Of a DNA stretch of 64,000 nt, positions 42,656 to 53,162 are shown piece by piece. The notes beneath the pieces were generated by a model. It had not been told where the DNA came from. It ran no database searches and worked only from the letters and a program-made list of their open reading frames with translations. Source of the stretch: JAVBKX01 sp031553835 (lineage in GTDB: Bacteria > Bacteroidota > Bacteroidia > Bacteroidales > Azobacteroidaceae). The translations under genes were made by a program, and so were the position numbers. Each line of letters begins with the position of its first letter. Position 1 is the first letter of the stretch. The stretch lies in assembly GCA_031553835.1 (NCBI GenBank), contig JAVBKX010000004.1, forward strand, positions 124,001 through 188,000, written 5' to 3'.

Positions 42656-45600
42656 CTTCTTGTTCGTTTCCACGTACTCCGTTGGAGACATACCATAATG
42701 CTCTTTAAAAATATTGCTAAAATAAGCCTGGGAAGAAAAGCCAACGGCATAAGCAATTTCGGCAATAGCCATATTTTTATTTAACAACAACCAGGCTGCA
42801 TGTTTTAAACGATAGCTGCGGATGTAATTACCCGGTGAATCATTTGTAATCGTCTTCAATCGGCGGTTAAGATGCACCCGGCTGATCCCAAGCTCTTTAC
42901 TGATCGAATCCACATTCAAATCGGGATTACTGATTTGTTCTTTCAGTTTTGCATTGAACCGGGCTATTAATTTTTCATCGGACGTTACTACTTTGATATT
43001 TTCTTCAACAACTTCCATTTCGCCGGTATATTTTTGTTTCAATGTTTCCCGCAATTGGATCAATTGCCCGATACGGGTTTGTAAATGTTTGATATTAAAT
43101 GGCTTAGGAATGTACGAATCCGCTCCCATTTCCAATCCCTCTATCCGTTGTTCGACACTGGTTTTCGCAGTAAGCAAAATAACCGGAATGTGACAGGTTT
43201 TTTCATTCGTTTTTATTAATTTACACAATGTCAACCCATCCATTTCTGGCATCACAATATCACTGACAATAATATCAGGCAAATATTGTAATACTTTGGT
43301 TAATCCCTCTTTTCCGTTGTTGGCCGTATAAACATGATAATTCGCGCCCAATTCCGATTCTATATAATGCAAAATATCCATATCGTCTTCGATGACAAGC
43401 ACCGCTTCAAATCCTTTCTGTTTTCTCTGTTTCATTGTCGAGGCTTGTTTTTCATCCACAAAAGCAGGCATAGATGGTTGAAACATAGTGACCGGAGCTT
43501 CCTCATTTCCAGTTCCGAATTCGTCAGCACTGTAAGCTGCTTTCGACAACGGTATCCGGATGCTGAACTTACTGCCTTTTCCCGGTTCGCTTTCGACTTC
43601 AAGAGAGCCATGATGCAATTCGACCATCATTTTGGCTAAATGCAATCCAATGCCTGTTCCCATTTTAGTATTTCGAGCTCCGTCCCGAACCTGATAAAAC
43701 CGGTCAAAAATATACTCCTGCTGTTCTTTTGAAATCCCAATTCCCGAATCCTGAACAAAAATTACCAACTGCTCACGCCTGTCTGTTTGTACATCCACGA
43801 CAACACTTCCACCCTGGGGAGTAAATTTAAAAGCATTTGACAACAAATTAAAAATAATCTTATCTAAACAATCCTTGTCAATAAAAACGACAGGCAAATT
43901 GTCATCAGTCCTCAATTTAAAAGCAATTTGACGGGTATTCGCCAATTCAGTAAAAGAATCCATGATATTGCGAATAAACTCCAACATATCCACCTCTTCT
44001 ATTTTGAGTTTCAACTTGCCTTTATCCAACGCTCTTAAATCCATCAATTGATTGATTAACCGAAGAATACGAATGGCATTCTGATACATAATACGATAGG
44101 AAGATTGCAAAGCAGAATCGCATTGTGTATCTAACATTTTTTCCAATGGAGCAATGATCAGAGTCAATGGCGTCCGTATTTCATGGGATATATCGGTAAA
44201 AAATTGCAACTTACTTTCCGACAATTGTTTTTGTTGTTCTTTTTCCATTAATTCCCGGCGCTGTCTCAACCGAAAAGACAAATAAACATAGAATCCATAT
44301 AACAATATCAGACCTAATATAATATACAGCGCTTTCGCTGCAGTAGTCCACCACCAGGGAGGCAAAATCACCACTTGTATCTCTTTTTGCAAGGCATGTT
44401 TTCCATCAATAGTCGCCCTCACTTTAAAGACATAGTTGCCGGGATTTAAGTTTGTATAGGTAACACTACGGCTGGGATGTTTGATCTGACGCCACTGTGT
44501 ATCGAAATTTTCCATTTGAGCATAATAATTGACACGCTGAGGCATCCCGTATTCAAGGGCGGCAAACAGAAAAGTAAAACTTCGCTGGTCGTATTCCAAA
44601 CGGATAGTAGTGGTTTCATCCAAAGAATTTTTCAAAATATCCGACTTACCGACCCTCACCGGTTGGTTATACACCAGGAAATCCGTAAAAACAAGCTCTA
44701 ACAATGGATTTTCATGCAAAATCCGGGAAGGATAAAAGGAAGTAATCCCATTGATTCCTCCAAAATACATTTTATCGTTTTGCCCTTTAAAATGGCTTCC
44801 CCGGCGAAATTCATTACTTTGAATGCCATCTTCCGCATAAAAATTGGAACATTCTTTTGTTACCGGATTGTACCGGCAAAGACCTTTTCCTGTACTAATC
44901 CACAAAGCATGATCCCGGCCTTCTTCTATCCCGGTTATCATATTGTCGGGAAGGCCGTCTGCAGTAGTAATTAAAGAAGGTTTTCCTGTTTTTTTATCTA
45001 AACAATGGAGGCCATAATAACTGCCGATCCAGATATTTCCTTCACAAGTTTCACACAACGTGTACATCAGATTTGAGTTTTTCCTGTTATCGGCTAAAGT
45101 ATATGCTGCAAAAATATTGTTATTCTGATCTAAAAGATTAAGTCCATTGGAAGTTGCAGCCCAAATCAGGCCCTCCCTGTCAATAAGGATATCATATACC
45201 CAATTACTGGATAATTGATCTCTTTTTTCATCCGAATAAAACAAATACTGTTTGAACGTATGAGTGGAAGGATTAAGAACCGAAATTCCACCGCCATTAG
45301 TACCTATCCAAAGCTGCCCTTCATTATCTTGAGCGAAAACGGTGACATGATCGTAGCTCAAACCATCGTCCGAATCGGTTTTCCGATAATAGGAATCAAA
45401 TTTACCTGTTAACGGATCATACCGAAAAAAACCATTCACATACGTTCCTATCCAAATATTGTGATCCCGGTCTTCAAACAAGGCAGTAATCACATTTCCA
45501 GAAAAGCCGGGAGTGTTGCTTGTAGTAAAATGATCAATATCTCCGGAAGGCCGGACCCGGTACAAGCCATCGCCATCAGTACCTGCCCAAATATTCCCCC

Positions 45601-46732
45601 TGTAATCTTCAATTACAGCTATCACACAATGTGTCCCGATACTCTTGGAGGCATCAAACGGATTAAAACCTATATGCCGGAAATTATTTCCCGATGCAGA
45701 AATAAACAATACTCCTTTTTGATACAAAGCAGCCCAAATATTGCCTTGCTTATCCTGAAATAGATGGTGTACTTTCGATTTTGCCAAATCACAGTTGGCT
45801 GAAGGCGACTCCAAACAGGGAATTTTATTACCATTAACATCGTACCTGAAAATTCCGGCGCCATCTGTTCCCACCCAAATCGTTTGATTATTATCAAGTA
45901 GCAAAGAATAAATCTGGTTCTCCAAAGAAGTAGTACCCGTCTTCAAAATTTGAAACGTTTGAGTAGATTCGTCAAAGATACTAATCCCTCCTATGGTTCC
46001 GATCCAAATTGCTCCGGCAGCATTTTCACAGATAGTAAATACCTTATTATTTCCCAGACTGCGAGGATCTGATGAAATATGTTGATAATGTTGTGTGGTA
46101 TGACGTTGTGGATTAAAGACAAAAACGCCATGGTCTTCCGTTCCAAACCAAATATTACCATGCCGGTCTTCAAACATACAACTGACCGGATGATCCCCAA
46201 GTCCACCGGCGCCTTTATTAAAAACCACCGGAGACAGTGTTTTTGCATCCAACCGCACTACTCCATCTCCCGTATAAGAAATCCATAAGTTATTATGGCG
46301 GTCTTCCAAGATATAATTAGCACGGCGTTCTTTAAACAATTCGTTTATTTCACCCAATTGCCATCGGAAAAATGCATTTTTTGTCCGGTCATACTGTAAT
46401 AACCCGTTGGAAGTCGCCACCCAAAACAATCCCCGACTATCTTCATATACACATGAAACATAATTGCCCTGGATAGAAGTCGAATCATCCGGAATCGATG
46501 AATACACTTCAAAATCATATCCATTGAACTTATTCAACCCATTTTCGGTTGCAATCCAAATATATCCTTTCGAATCCTGGTAAATTTGATTAATATGACT
46601 ATTTGAAAGGCCATTATCAGGAGTAAAAAGCCGAGTTTTATCCGCCCTCAAATAAAAAGGACAAAACGACGAATGAAGAATCAACAATACTGAAAGTATC
46701 AGTCGTTTCCAATAATTGAGTTCATTTTTCAT
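42650..46732 (-). CDS. Hybrid two-component system regulator (HTCS) of the downstream PUL
   Basis: 1360 residues from the ATG at 46732, chosen because it gives a proper N-terminal membrane signal; a longer frame to 46837 adds a hydrophobic stretch that fits less well. A periplasmic sensor made of two-component propeller repeats (IYQDSKGYIWIATENGLNKF, VYEDSRGLFWVATSNGLLQY and about ten more) is followed by a Y_Y_Y domain and one membrane helix. A HisKA/ATPase kinase comes next (His850 in DISHEIRTPL), then a receiver (LLVIEDD-like VIEDDMDILHYIESELG and SDIVMPEMDG) and an AraC-type DNA-binding end (GISRVHLNRRL, AYAVGFSSQAYFSNIFK). It should sense an oligosaccharide and switch on the SusCD operon that starts 217 bases away in the other direction. 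Confidence 0.96.
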   Translation of the reverse strand: MKNELNYWKRLILSVLLILHSSFCPFYLRADKTRLFTPDNGLSNSHINQIYQDSKGYIWIATENGLNKFNGYDFEVYSSIPDDSTSIQGNYVSCVYEDSRGLFWVATSNGLLQYDRTKNAFFRWQLGEINELFKERRANYILEDRHNNLWISYTGDGVVRLDAKTLSPVVFNKGAGGLGDHPVSCMFEDRHGNIWFGTEDHGVFVFNPQRHTTQHYQHISSDPRSLGNNKVFTICENAAGAIWIGTIGGISIFDESTQTFQILKTGTTSLENQIYSLLLDNNQTIWVGTDGAGIFRYDVNGNKIPCLESPSANCDLAKSKVHHLFQDKQGNIWAALYQKGVLFISASGNNFRHIGFNPFDASKSIGTHCVIAVIEDYRGNIWAGTDGDGLYRVRPSGDIDHFTTSNTPGFSGNVITALFEDRDHNIWIGTYVNGFFRYDPLTGKFDSYYRKTDSDDGLSYDHVTVFAQDNEGQLWIGTNGGGISVLNPSTHTFKQYLFYSDEKRDQLSSNWVYDILIDREGLIWAATSNGLNLLDQNNNIFAAYTLADNRKNSNLMYTLCETCEGNIWIGSYYGLHCLDKKTGKPSLITTADGLPDNMITGIEEGRDHALWISTGKGLCRYNPVTKECSNFYAEDGIQSNEFRRGSHFKGQNDKMYFGGINGITSFYPSRILHENPLLELVFTDFLVYNQPVRVGKSDILKNSLDETTTIRLEYDQRSFTFLFAALEYGMPQRVNYYAQMENFDTQWRQIKHPSRSVTYTNLNPGNYVFKVRATIDGKHALQKEIQVVILPPWWWTTAAKALYIILGLILLYGFYVYLSFRLRQRRELMEKEQQKQLSESKLQFFTDISHEIRTPLTLIIAPLEKMLDTQCDSALQSSYRIMYQNAIRILRLINQLMDLRALDKGKLKLKIEEVDMLEFIRNIMDSFTELANTRQIAFKLRTDDNLPVVFIDKDCLDKIIFNLLSNAFKFTPQGGSVVVDVQTDRREQLVIFVQDSGIGISKEQQEYIFDRFYQVRDGARNTKMGTGIGLHLAKMMVELHHGSLEVESEPGKGSKFSIRIPLSKAAYSADEFGTGNEEAPVTMFQPSMPAFVDEKQASTMKQRKQKGFEAVLVIEDDMDILHYIESELGANYHVYTANNGKEGLTKVLQYLPDIIVSDIVMPEMDGLTLCKLIKTNEKTCHIPVILLTAKTSVEQRIEGLEMGADSYIPKPFNIKHLQTRIGQLIQLRETLKQKYTGEMEVVEENIKVVTSDEKLIARFNAKLKEQISNPDLNVDSISKELGISRVHLNRRLKTITNDSPGNYIRSYRLKHAAWLLLNKNMAIAEIAYAVGFSSQAYFSNIFKEHYGMSPTEYVETNKKN

Positions 46733-46758
46733 GGTTTCGCGAAAAAAAATCAATGTTA

Positions 46759-46766
46759 CAAAAATA
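46759..46766 (-). promoter_or_regulatory. -7-like element of the hybrid regulator gene
   Basis: The minus strand reads TATTTTTG, a match to TAnnTTTG, 26 bases upstream of the ATG at 46732. This favours that start over 46837. Confidence 0.4.
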
Positions 46767-46822
46767 GTATAAAATAGTTTCAAAAACGAAAATGATGTAA
46801 CAAAACCAAAAGGATATGAGCA

Positions 46823-46861
46823 TTTGTTTGTTATCAATCGTTAATAATAATCTTATATTTG
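46823..46861 (+). promoter_or_regulatory. Candidate promoter of the SusC operon
   Basis: TTTGTTTG (46823-46830) and TATATTTG (46854-46861) resemble the -33 and -7 elements; the spacing of 23-27 bases is longer than usual. The ATG lies 87 bases further on, room for a regulatory leader or activator site. Confidence 0.4.
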
Positions 46862-46948
46862 TATTATCAGAACCTTGTCCGAAAGGACAATTGCAGGCTA
46901 AACAAAACAATAAATAGGTGTATATATTAAATCTAATGAATAAAAAAC

Positions 46949-49900
46949 ATGAAAAAAAAGTTCATCCTGTTTTTATTAATGTTACTCATCGGTAGTCACA
47001 TCACTGCACAAATTACCATATCGGGTACAGTCATCTCCGATACTGATGGAGAAGCGCTCCCGGGTGTATCTGTAGCAGTAAAAGGTACATCAATTGGTAC
47101 AATCACCAATCTGCAAGGCGTGTTTTCGATCAATCTCCCTGCCGAAAAAGGCGTTTTGGTTTTCTCTTACCTTGGTTATCTGGAGCAGGAAGTAAATGTA
47201 ACAGCCAATACCAAAGGACTTCGGATTATCTTATCAGAAGATGTCAAAGTAATTGATGAAGTGGTGGTGGTGGGTTATGGCTCCATGAAAAAGAAAGATA
47301 TTTCGGGAGCATCCATTTCCGTTGGAGAAGATAAGTTGAAAGGTTCTATCATCACAAACTTAGACCAGGCTCTTCAAGGCCGTGCAGCCGGAGTCAGCTC
47401 CGTTATGACATCCGGAGCTCCGGGTTCTTCGGTGTCTATCCGTGTGCGTGGAATTTCAACCATCAATGCCAATGCCGAGCCTTTATATGTAATTGACGGA
47501 GTTATTGTGCAAGGATCTCCGTCCGGAGGTCATGCACTTGGTTTGGGAGACGCTTTGGGTAATGGGTCTGTCTCTACTGTTTCCCCGTTGGCCAACATCA
47601 ACCCTTCCGATATTGTATCCATGGAAATTTTAAAAGATGCATCGGCTACCGCCATTTATGGTTCTTTAGCTTCCAACGGTGTTATTTTAATTACTACCAA
47701 AAGAGGAAAATCCGGCGAAGCCAAATTCTCTTATGAAGGAATGATGGGAACTCAAATTCAGAATAAGCGGCTGAATATGATGAATTTGCGAGAATATGCA
47801 GAGTTCAGCGCTTCGATTGCTGCCGAAACAAACAGCCAGGTCGAAACGTCGGAATATCAGGATCCTTCGTTATTAGGAGCCGGTACAAATTGGCAGGATG
47901 CGGTTTTCCAGCATGCCTTTATCCAGCAACACCAGATTTCTGCTCAGGGAGGCACTGAGGCCATCAAATACTACGTTTCAGGAAACTACATGGGACAGGA
48001 AGGTACGATCATCGGAACCGATTTTAAAAGGTATGCTTTTCGTGTAAATCTGGATGCCGATTTGAAAAAATGGCTGAAATTAGGTATAAACGCCATGTAT
48101 TCTTCTTCTGCTGAAGACTTGGGATTGGCGAACGGAGAAAGCGGAACCATTAACTATTCTTTATTAACCCCTCCCGACATTCCTATTTATGATATTGACG
48201 GTAATTATTCTGCGATTGTGAGGGAAGGCTATTATATCGTCAATCCCATTGCTACAGCGCTGATGAATGATATTACCCTGGATCGTAATAAATTGAACGG
48301 AAGTCTTTTCCTTGAAATCAAACCACTTAAAAACTTAGTCTGGCATTCCGAATTAGGTTTTGATTTCGGCAATTCGAAAGCAGATACATTTTATCCGACT
48401 TACGACTTTGGAAATGTGAAACGTACCCTCAATGAAATGCGGGAGCAAACAAACCAGAATACTTATTATCAGTTGATCAACAACCTGACATATTTCGGTA
48501 GTATCGACAAACATTCTTATACTATTATGGCCGGGCAAGACCTTTGGGAATCTTCCTGGAATTATTTGAGCGGGTATGGAACCGGACTTCCTTCCAATGA
48601 TATCCATAGTCTTGCTTTAACTACGCCGACTTCACAAAGAACTACTACCGGCTTCGGAAGTTCTTCCATGGCGTCTTTCTTTGCCAGGGGTACTTATAAT
48701 TTCGACGACCGGTATCTGGCTACTTATACTTTCCGCCGGGATGGTTCTTCCAATTTCGGGCCGAAAAACCGTTGGGCGAATTTCAATTCATTTGCCGCAT
48801 CCTGGAGGTTCTCAAACGAAGCATTCATGGAGCCTTACGAATCGGTACTGAGTAATGGAAAATTACGTATCGGATGGGGACAAACAGGTAATGCCGGCAT
48901 CGGAGGTTACAGATGGGGTTCCGGCATTTCAAGAATGCCTACCGGATTGGGAATGGGATACCGGCAATCAAATGTTGCCAATCCCCGCATTCACTGGGAA
49001 ACACAAGAGCAGTGGAACCTCGGTTTAGACTTGGGTTTTATTAATAACCGCATTAACCTGGTTATCGATTTGTATGATAAAACTTCGGCAGATATGTTGA
49101 TGCTGTTAAACTTACCTTCATATATGGGAACCAAAGGCAATAGCAGTTCCGCATTAGCTGCTCCATGGGGTAATTTCGGGGAAATCAATAATAAAGGTCT
49201 TGAAATCAGCTTAAATACACAAAACCTGAAAGGACAGTTTGAATGGGATACGGATATTCAACTATCTTTCAATAAAAATAAATTGGTTGCTTTAATCGAA
49301 AATGCACCTCCTCTCGAGGGTTATCCTCAATGGGATGGAATGGGTGCAACTGTCACTTATACTGATGTCGGACAATCGCTATATAATTTTTACGGCTATG
49401 TAACGGATGGGTATTATAAAGACAAAGCCGATATTGAAAATTCTCCCAAACCGGCAGCTTATAAAGGTACTGATGGTTATAACAGATATACCTCGGTTTG
49501 GGTCGGGGACGTAAAATTCAAAGATATCAGCGGCCCGGAAGGGATTCCCGATGGAATCATTGACAGTTATGACCAGACTGATTTAGGGTCTCCATTCCCG
49601 AAATTTTCTTACGGAATGAATAATACTTTCCGCTATAAAAATATTGATTTGTCGGTATTTATCAACGGATCGTACGGCAATAAAGTTTTCAACTATACTG
49701 CCATTTCATTGAGCGATGTAAAAGGAAGTTACAGGAACCAACTTCAGTATGTAGTTGACAGGGCCCGCCTGGAACCGATCGATCCGGATAAAACTTATGA
49801 CGGAACTGCCACCGGTATTTGGAATTGGTTTGAAGATATTGATAATGTCAGGTTAGCCAATAACCCGTCAGCGCCCCGCGCTATTTCAGGAGATCCGAAT

Positions 49901-50182
49901 GAAAATACGAGAATCAGCGACCGGTATATTGAAGACGGTTCTTACCTCCGGATCAAAAATATTGTACTGGGATATACAGTCCCTGCCAAATGGATTCGTA
50001 AATATGGATTGGAAACCTTAAGGATATATGCTAATATCCAGAATTTATATACATTTACCAATTACTCCGGATATGATCCCGAAGTCGGAGCAAGCACCAT
50101 GTCTCCCAATGTTTACGGATTGGATTACGGTCGTTATCCTTCTCCTCAAAGTTACACTTTCGGATTAAATATTTCTTTCTAA
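46949..50182 (+). CDS. SusC-family TonB-dependent receptor (PUL, putative beta-glucan)
   Basis: 1077 residues, full length. Signal peptide (IGSHITAQ), carboxypeptidase-like domain (ISGTVISDTDGEALPGVSV), TonB box region (VIDEVVVVGYGSMKKKDISGA), plug (ALQGRAAGVSSVMTSGAPGS... SVSIRVRGISTINANAEPLYVIDG) and a barrel ending in FGLNISF. It is the transporter of a complete PUL, followed 13 bases later by susD. The gene set around it (IPT surface binders plus a GH5_2-like endoglucanase) indicates uptake of beta-1,4-linked gluco-oligosaccharides, which is inference. Confidence 0.96.
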   Translation: MKKKFILFLLMLLIGSHITAQITISGTVISDTDGEALPGVSVAVKGTSIGTITNLQGVFSINLPAEKGVLVFSYLGYLEQEVNVTANTKGLRIILSEDVKVIDEVVVVGYGSMKKKDISGASISVGEDKLKGSIITNLDQALQGRAAGVSSVMTSGAPGSSVSIRVRGISTINANAEPLYVIDGVIVQGSPSGGHALGLGDALGNGSVSTVSPLANINPSDIVSMEILKDASATAIYGSLASNGVILITTKRGKSGEAKFSYEGMMGTQIQNKRLNMMNLREYAEFSASIAAETNSQVETSEYQDPSLLGAGTNWQDAVFQHAFIQQHQISAQGGTEAIKYYVSGNYMGQEGTIIGTDFKRYAFRVNLDADLKKWLKLGINAMYSSSAEDLGLANGESGTINYSLLTPPDIPIYDIDGNYSAIVREGYYIVNPIATALMNDITLDRNKLNGSLFLEIKPLKNLVWHSELGFDFGNSKADTFYPTYDFGNVKRTLNEMREQTNQNTYYQLINNLTYFGSIDKHSYTIMAGQDLWESSWNYLSGYGTGLPSNDIHSLALTTPTSQRTTTGFGSSSMASFFARGTYNFDDRYLATYTFRRDGSSNFGPKNRWANFNSFAASWRFSNEAFMEPYESVLSNGKLRIGWGQTGNAGIGGYRWGSGISRMPTGLGMGYRQSNVANPRIHWETQEQWNLGLDLGFINNRINLVIDLYDKTSADMLMLLNLPSYMGTKGNSSSALAAPWGNFGEINNKGLEISLNTQNLKGQFEWDTDIQLSFNKNKLVALIENAPPLEGYPQWDGMGATVTYTDVGQSLYNFYGYVTDGYYKDKADIENSPKPAAYKGTDGYNRYTSVWVGDVKFKDISGPEGIPDGIIDSYDQTDLGSPFPKFSYGMNNTFRYKNIDLSVFINGSYGNKVFNYTAISLSDVKGSYRNQLQYVVDRARLEPIDPDKTYDGTATGIWNWFEDIDNVRLANNPSAPRAISGDPNENTRISDRYIEDGSYLRIKNIVLGYTVPAKWIRKYGLETLRIYANIQNLYTFTNYSGYDPEVGASTMSPNVYGLDYGRYPSPQSYTFGLNISF

Positions 50183-50195
50183 CAAATTTACAGAT

Positions 50196-51908
50196 ATGAA
50201 GTCACTTAAAAATATAAAAATAATCTGTTTAATTGCCCTTTTGCCGATAACATTGTTTTCGTGCGAAGATTTCCTGAATCGTCCCACGGAAGACAACTTT
50301 AATGTGGACAATTTTTATCAAAATGAGGAACAATGCTTCCAGGCGGTGAATCCGATTTACAATTCCCCATGGTACGATATGCAACGTTTCTTTATTAAAG
50401 CAGGGGAAATTTTGTCGGGCAATATTTATAACAACGATGACAACAATCCATACCTGCGTTTTACAGTCACCGGATCGGATGCTAATTTAGGTCTGGCTTC
50501 CGCTTCCCTGTGGTCTGTGAATGCTTATTGTAATGGAGTAATTCAGAATATTGATATGAAATCGGCGTCAGGTATCAGTGAGGATGTTAAAAATACGGTC
50601 AAAGGAGAAGCTTTGGTTTGGAAAGCTATGACTTACTTTTTCCTGGTACGTACTTTCGGTGCGGTTCCTATTATACATGATAATTCGGAAATGATTGCCG
50701 CCGCCACATACAATGATGTATATAAAGCTACTATTCCGAATGTATATGATTATATCATTATGACATTGGAACAGGCTATCGAATGGTTGCCCGAGAAAAA
50801 CGCAGAAGGGCGTATCGACCGTTATTCTGCTTATGGTTTGCTGGCAAAAGTATATCTGACAAAATCAGGTTATGGACAAAGCGGAACCCGCAACCAGGAA
50901 GATTTGGACAATGCGGCCAGGTATGCCAAAATGGTCATAGACAACAGCGGCCGGAATTTATTGGAAAATTATGCCGATATTTTCAGACTGGGCCATAATA
51001 AAAATGAAGAATGCCTGATTTCCTGGCATTGGGTTTCAGGACGTGATCCATGGACTCAACAAAATACGTTGCAATCTGACTTGAGTGTTACCGGATTTGA
51101 TGAGTTTGCCAGCAATTGGGGAACATGGACCGGACCTTCTGTCGATTTGCAGGATGCTTTCGGAGAAAATGCATTGAGCCTGACTCGCAATAACCGTGAT
51201 ACCCGTCGTAAAGCCACTATGATGATGTATGGCGATCATTATGATTACTTCTGGAGAGACAAAGGCGGTTTTGACTGGACGGATTATCTTGTCGGAACAT
51301 TGAAAGAAGTAGGCCCTGTCGGCGCCCATTGCGTCAAACATCTGGTTGGCAACAATGCCGACCATCAGGCTGAAGGAGGCGGAGATATGTATGTCATGGC
51401 AAATGGATTGAGTACGCATATCCTCCGTTTGTCGGATATTTATCTGATTTATGCCGAAGCTGTTATCGGGAATACGGCCTCTACTTCAGATGCAGGCGCG
51501 TTGGATGCATTCAATAAAGTATTCCTGCGTGCATGCCCGGGAGAAACTGCAAAAACTTCCATCACCTGGAACGATGTGTGGAAAGAACGCCGCCTGGAAC
51601 TGGCGTGCGAAGGCGACCGCTGGTATGATTATGTACGTTGGAGTTATTATAATCCGGATGGAGCTGTCAATGAATTGAAAAATCAAAGGAGGGATGTGTA
51701 TTATTCGTTGTTTGATTATTATGAAACCGGCAGTCTTAATCCTTCCGTTACGCGGTATAACCCGCAACCGGAAATTCCGAACCCTTCCGCCATGTACAAC
51801 AGCAAATTAAAAACTTTTGCATTCCCTTTCCCGAATACCGATGTGGTTTCTAATCCGCATTTGAACGAAGATCCGGTAGATCAGGATATTTCTCAGTACA
51901 AATATTAA
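50196..51908 (+). CDS. SusD-family nutrient-binding lipoprotein
   Basis: 570 residues. Lipobox TLFSC (Cys23). SusD features: TVKGEALVWKAMTYFFLVRTFGAVP, RYSAYGLLAKVYLTKSGY, ILRLSDIYLIYAEAVIG and WKERRLELACEGDRWYDYVRW. It forms the lid of the SusC importer encoded just upstream. Start chosen because it is the first ATG after the susC stop and opens the lipoprotein signal. The next gene follows after 13 bases, so this is a continuous operon. Confidence 0.96.
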   Translation: MKSLKNIKIICLIALLPITLFSCEDFLNRPTEDNFNVDNFYQNEEQCFQAVNPIYNSPWYDMQRFFIKAGEILSGNIYNNDDNNPYLRFTVTGSDANLGLASASLWSVNAYCNGVIQNIDMKSASGISEDVKNTVKGEALVWKAMTYFFLVRTFGAVPIIHDNSEMIAAATYNDVYKATIPNVYDYIIMTLEQAIEWLPEKNAEGRIDRYSAYGLLAKVYLTKSGYGQSGTRNQEDLDNAARYAKMVIDNSGRNLLENYADIFRLGHNKNEECLISWHWVSGRDPWTQQNTLQSDLSVTGFDEFASNWGTWTGPSVDLQDAFGENALSLTRNNRDTRRKATMMMYGDHYDYFWRDKGGFDWTDYLVGTLKEVGPVGAHCVKHLVGNNADHQAEGGGDMYVMANGLSTHILRLSDIYLIYAEAVIGNTASTSDAGALDAFNKVFLRACPGETAKTSITWNDVWKERRLELACEGDRWYDYVRWSYYNPDGAVNELKNQRRDVYYSLFDYYETGSLNPSVTRYNPQPEIPNPSAMYNSKLKTFAFPFPNTDVVSNPHLNEDPVDQDISQYKY

Positions 51909-51921
51909 ATCAGATTGAATT

Positions 51922-53154
51922 ATGAAAAAAGTAATCATATATAAAAAGACGACAACAGCTTTCTTGTTGGGATTATTGGTTTGCCTGGGATTATCCTCTT
52001 GTGATGAATACCCCAACGCATACGAACACACCGGAGGCTTACCCGAAGTATTATACGTCCGTGTAACAAATGCCGCCAGCGCCGATTCTTTATTGGATGG
52101 CGCATATCTTGGGAATACAATATGTCTGGTGGGAAATAACCTGCGCAGCATTCATGAATTGTATTTCAATGACCAGAAAGCCATTTTAAATACAAGCTAT
52201 ATGACAGACAACACTTTAATTGTCAATGTACCGAATGAAATTCCATCGGATGTAACCGATAAAATATACATGGTAGCATGGAACAATGATACAGTATCGT
52301 ATAATTTCAAAACAAAAGTGCCTCCTCCCGCAGTAAACACTATTTCCTGCGAATATGCTCATGACGGAAACGAGGCGATTATTTATGGAGATTATTTTAT
52401 CGATGATCCGAACATTCCTCTGGAAATCCTTATGGCAGGAGAATTGCCCGTAACGGAAATTATCAGCATTGAAAAAACACAAGTGAGGTTTGTTGTTCCC
52501 GGCGGTGCATCTAAAGGCTATATGAACGTGAAAACTATATACGGGCAAAGCCGTTCCAAATTCCAGTTCAGGGACGACAGGGGCATGATTCTCGACTGGG
52601 ACAACCTGAATGCCAACGGAGGATGGCGGTCGGGGAATACGGCTGATGCGGATGGTATTTCCGGCAAATATGTAATATTCAAAGGCAAATTGGAAGATAA
52701 TGACTGGAATGAAGACGGATTTTCGTTCAATTTATGGGGTGTCAGTAACGGAAGACCGGAAGGAGACTTCTTTGATGCTACCGATTTGGATAACCTGTTG
52801 TTCAAATTTGAAATAAACGTTTTAGCTCCCTGGTCGGCAGATGGTATGCAAATCATATTTACTCCCTGGTCAACAACCGGAACCAATAGCTATTACGGAG
52901 ATGAAACTTATCCCCGTGCGATATGGATTCCCTGGTCAACTACCGGAACATACAAGACCGATGGCTGGGTTACGGTAACAATCCCGATGAAAGAATTTAA
53001 ATATGGCCCGACAGGAGCGGTATTGGAAAAACCTAATGGCGCCGGATATTATGGCGGATTGTCCATGTTCACATGGAAAGGAGGCGTAAGCGGTACCCCT
53101 TGTACTACTGAAATGTGGCTTGATAACATGCGTGTAGTTCCTGTTGACAAATAA
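51922..53154 (+). CDS. IPT/TIG surface glycan-binding lipoprotein (SGBP-B type), first
   Basis: 410 residues. Lipobox LSSC (Cys25 approximately) with following acidic residues. Two IPT/TIG-like Ig domains (about residues 40-125 and 127-212), then a C-terminal beta-sandwich of about 190 residues beginning MILDWDNLNANGGWRSG and ending TTEMWLDNMRVVPVDK. This arrangement is that of SGBP-B proteins in xyloglucan and beta-glucan PULs, whose C-terminal domain holds the glycan. The C-terminal domain is rich in exposed Trp (SADGMQIIFTPWSTTG, then IWIPWSTTGTYKTDGW), a mark of sugar platforms. It lacks enzymatic motifs. Confidence 0.88.
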   Translation: MKKVIIYKKTTTAFLLGLLVCLGLSSCDEYPNAYEHTGGLPEVLYVRVTNAASADSLLDGAYLGNTICLVGNNLRSIHELYFNDQKAILNTSYMTDNTLIVNVPNEIPSDVTDKIYMVAWNNDTVSYNFKTKVPPPAVNTISCEYAHDGNEAIIYGDYFIDDPNIPLEILMAGELPVTEIISIEKTQVRFVVPGGASKGYMNVKTIYGQSRSKFQFRDDRGMILDWDNLNANGGWRSGNTADADGISGKYVIFKGKLEDNDWNEDGFSFNLWGVSNGRPEGDFFDATDLDNLLFKFEINVLAPWSADGMQIIFTPWSTTGTNSYYGDETYPRAIWIPWSTTGTYKTDGWVTVTIPMKEFKYGPTGAVLEKPNGAGYYGGLSMFTWKGGVSGTPCTTEMWLDNMRVVPVDK

Positions 53155-53162
53155 TTAAAGAT

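Noticed and set aside
46733..46837. 35-residue N-terminal extension of the hybrid regulator
   Set aside because: It would add a second hydrophobic stretch before the signal anchor and covers a good -7 element at 46759-46766.
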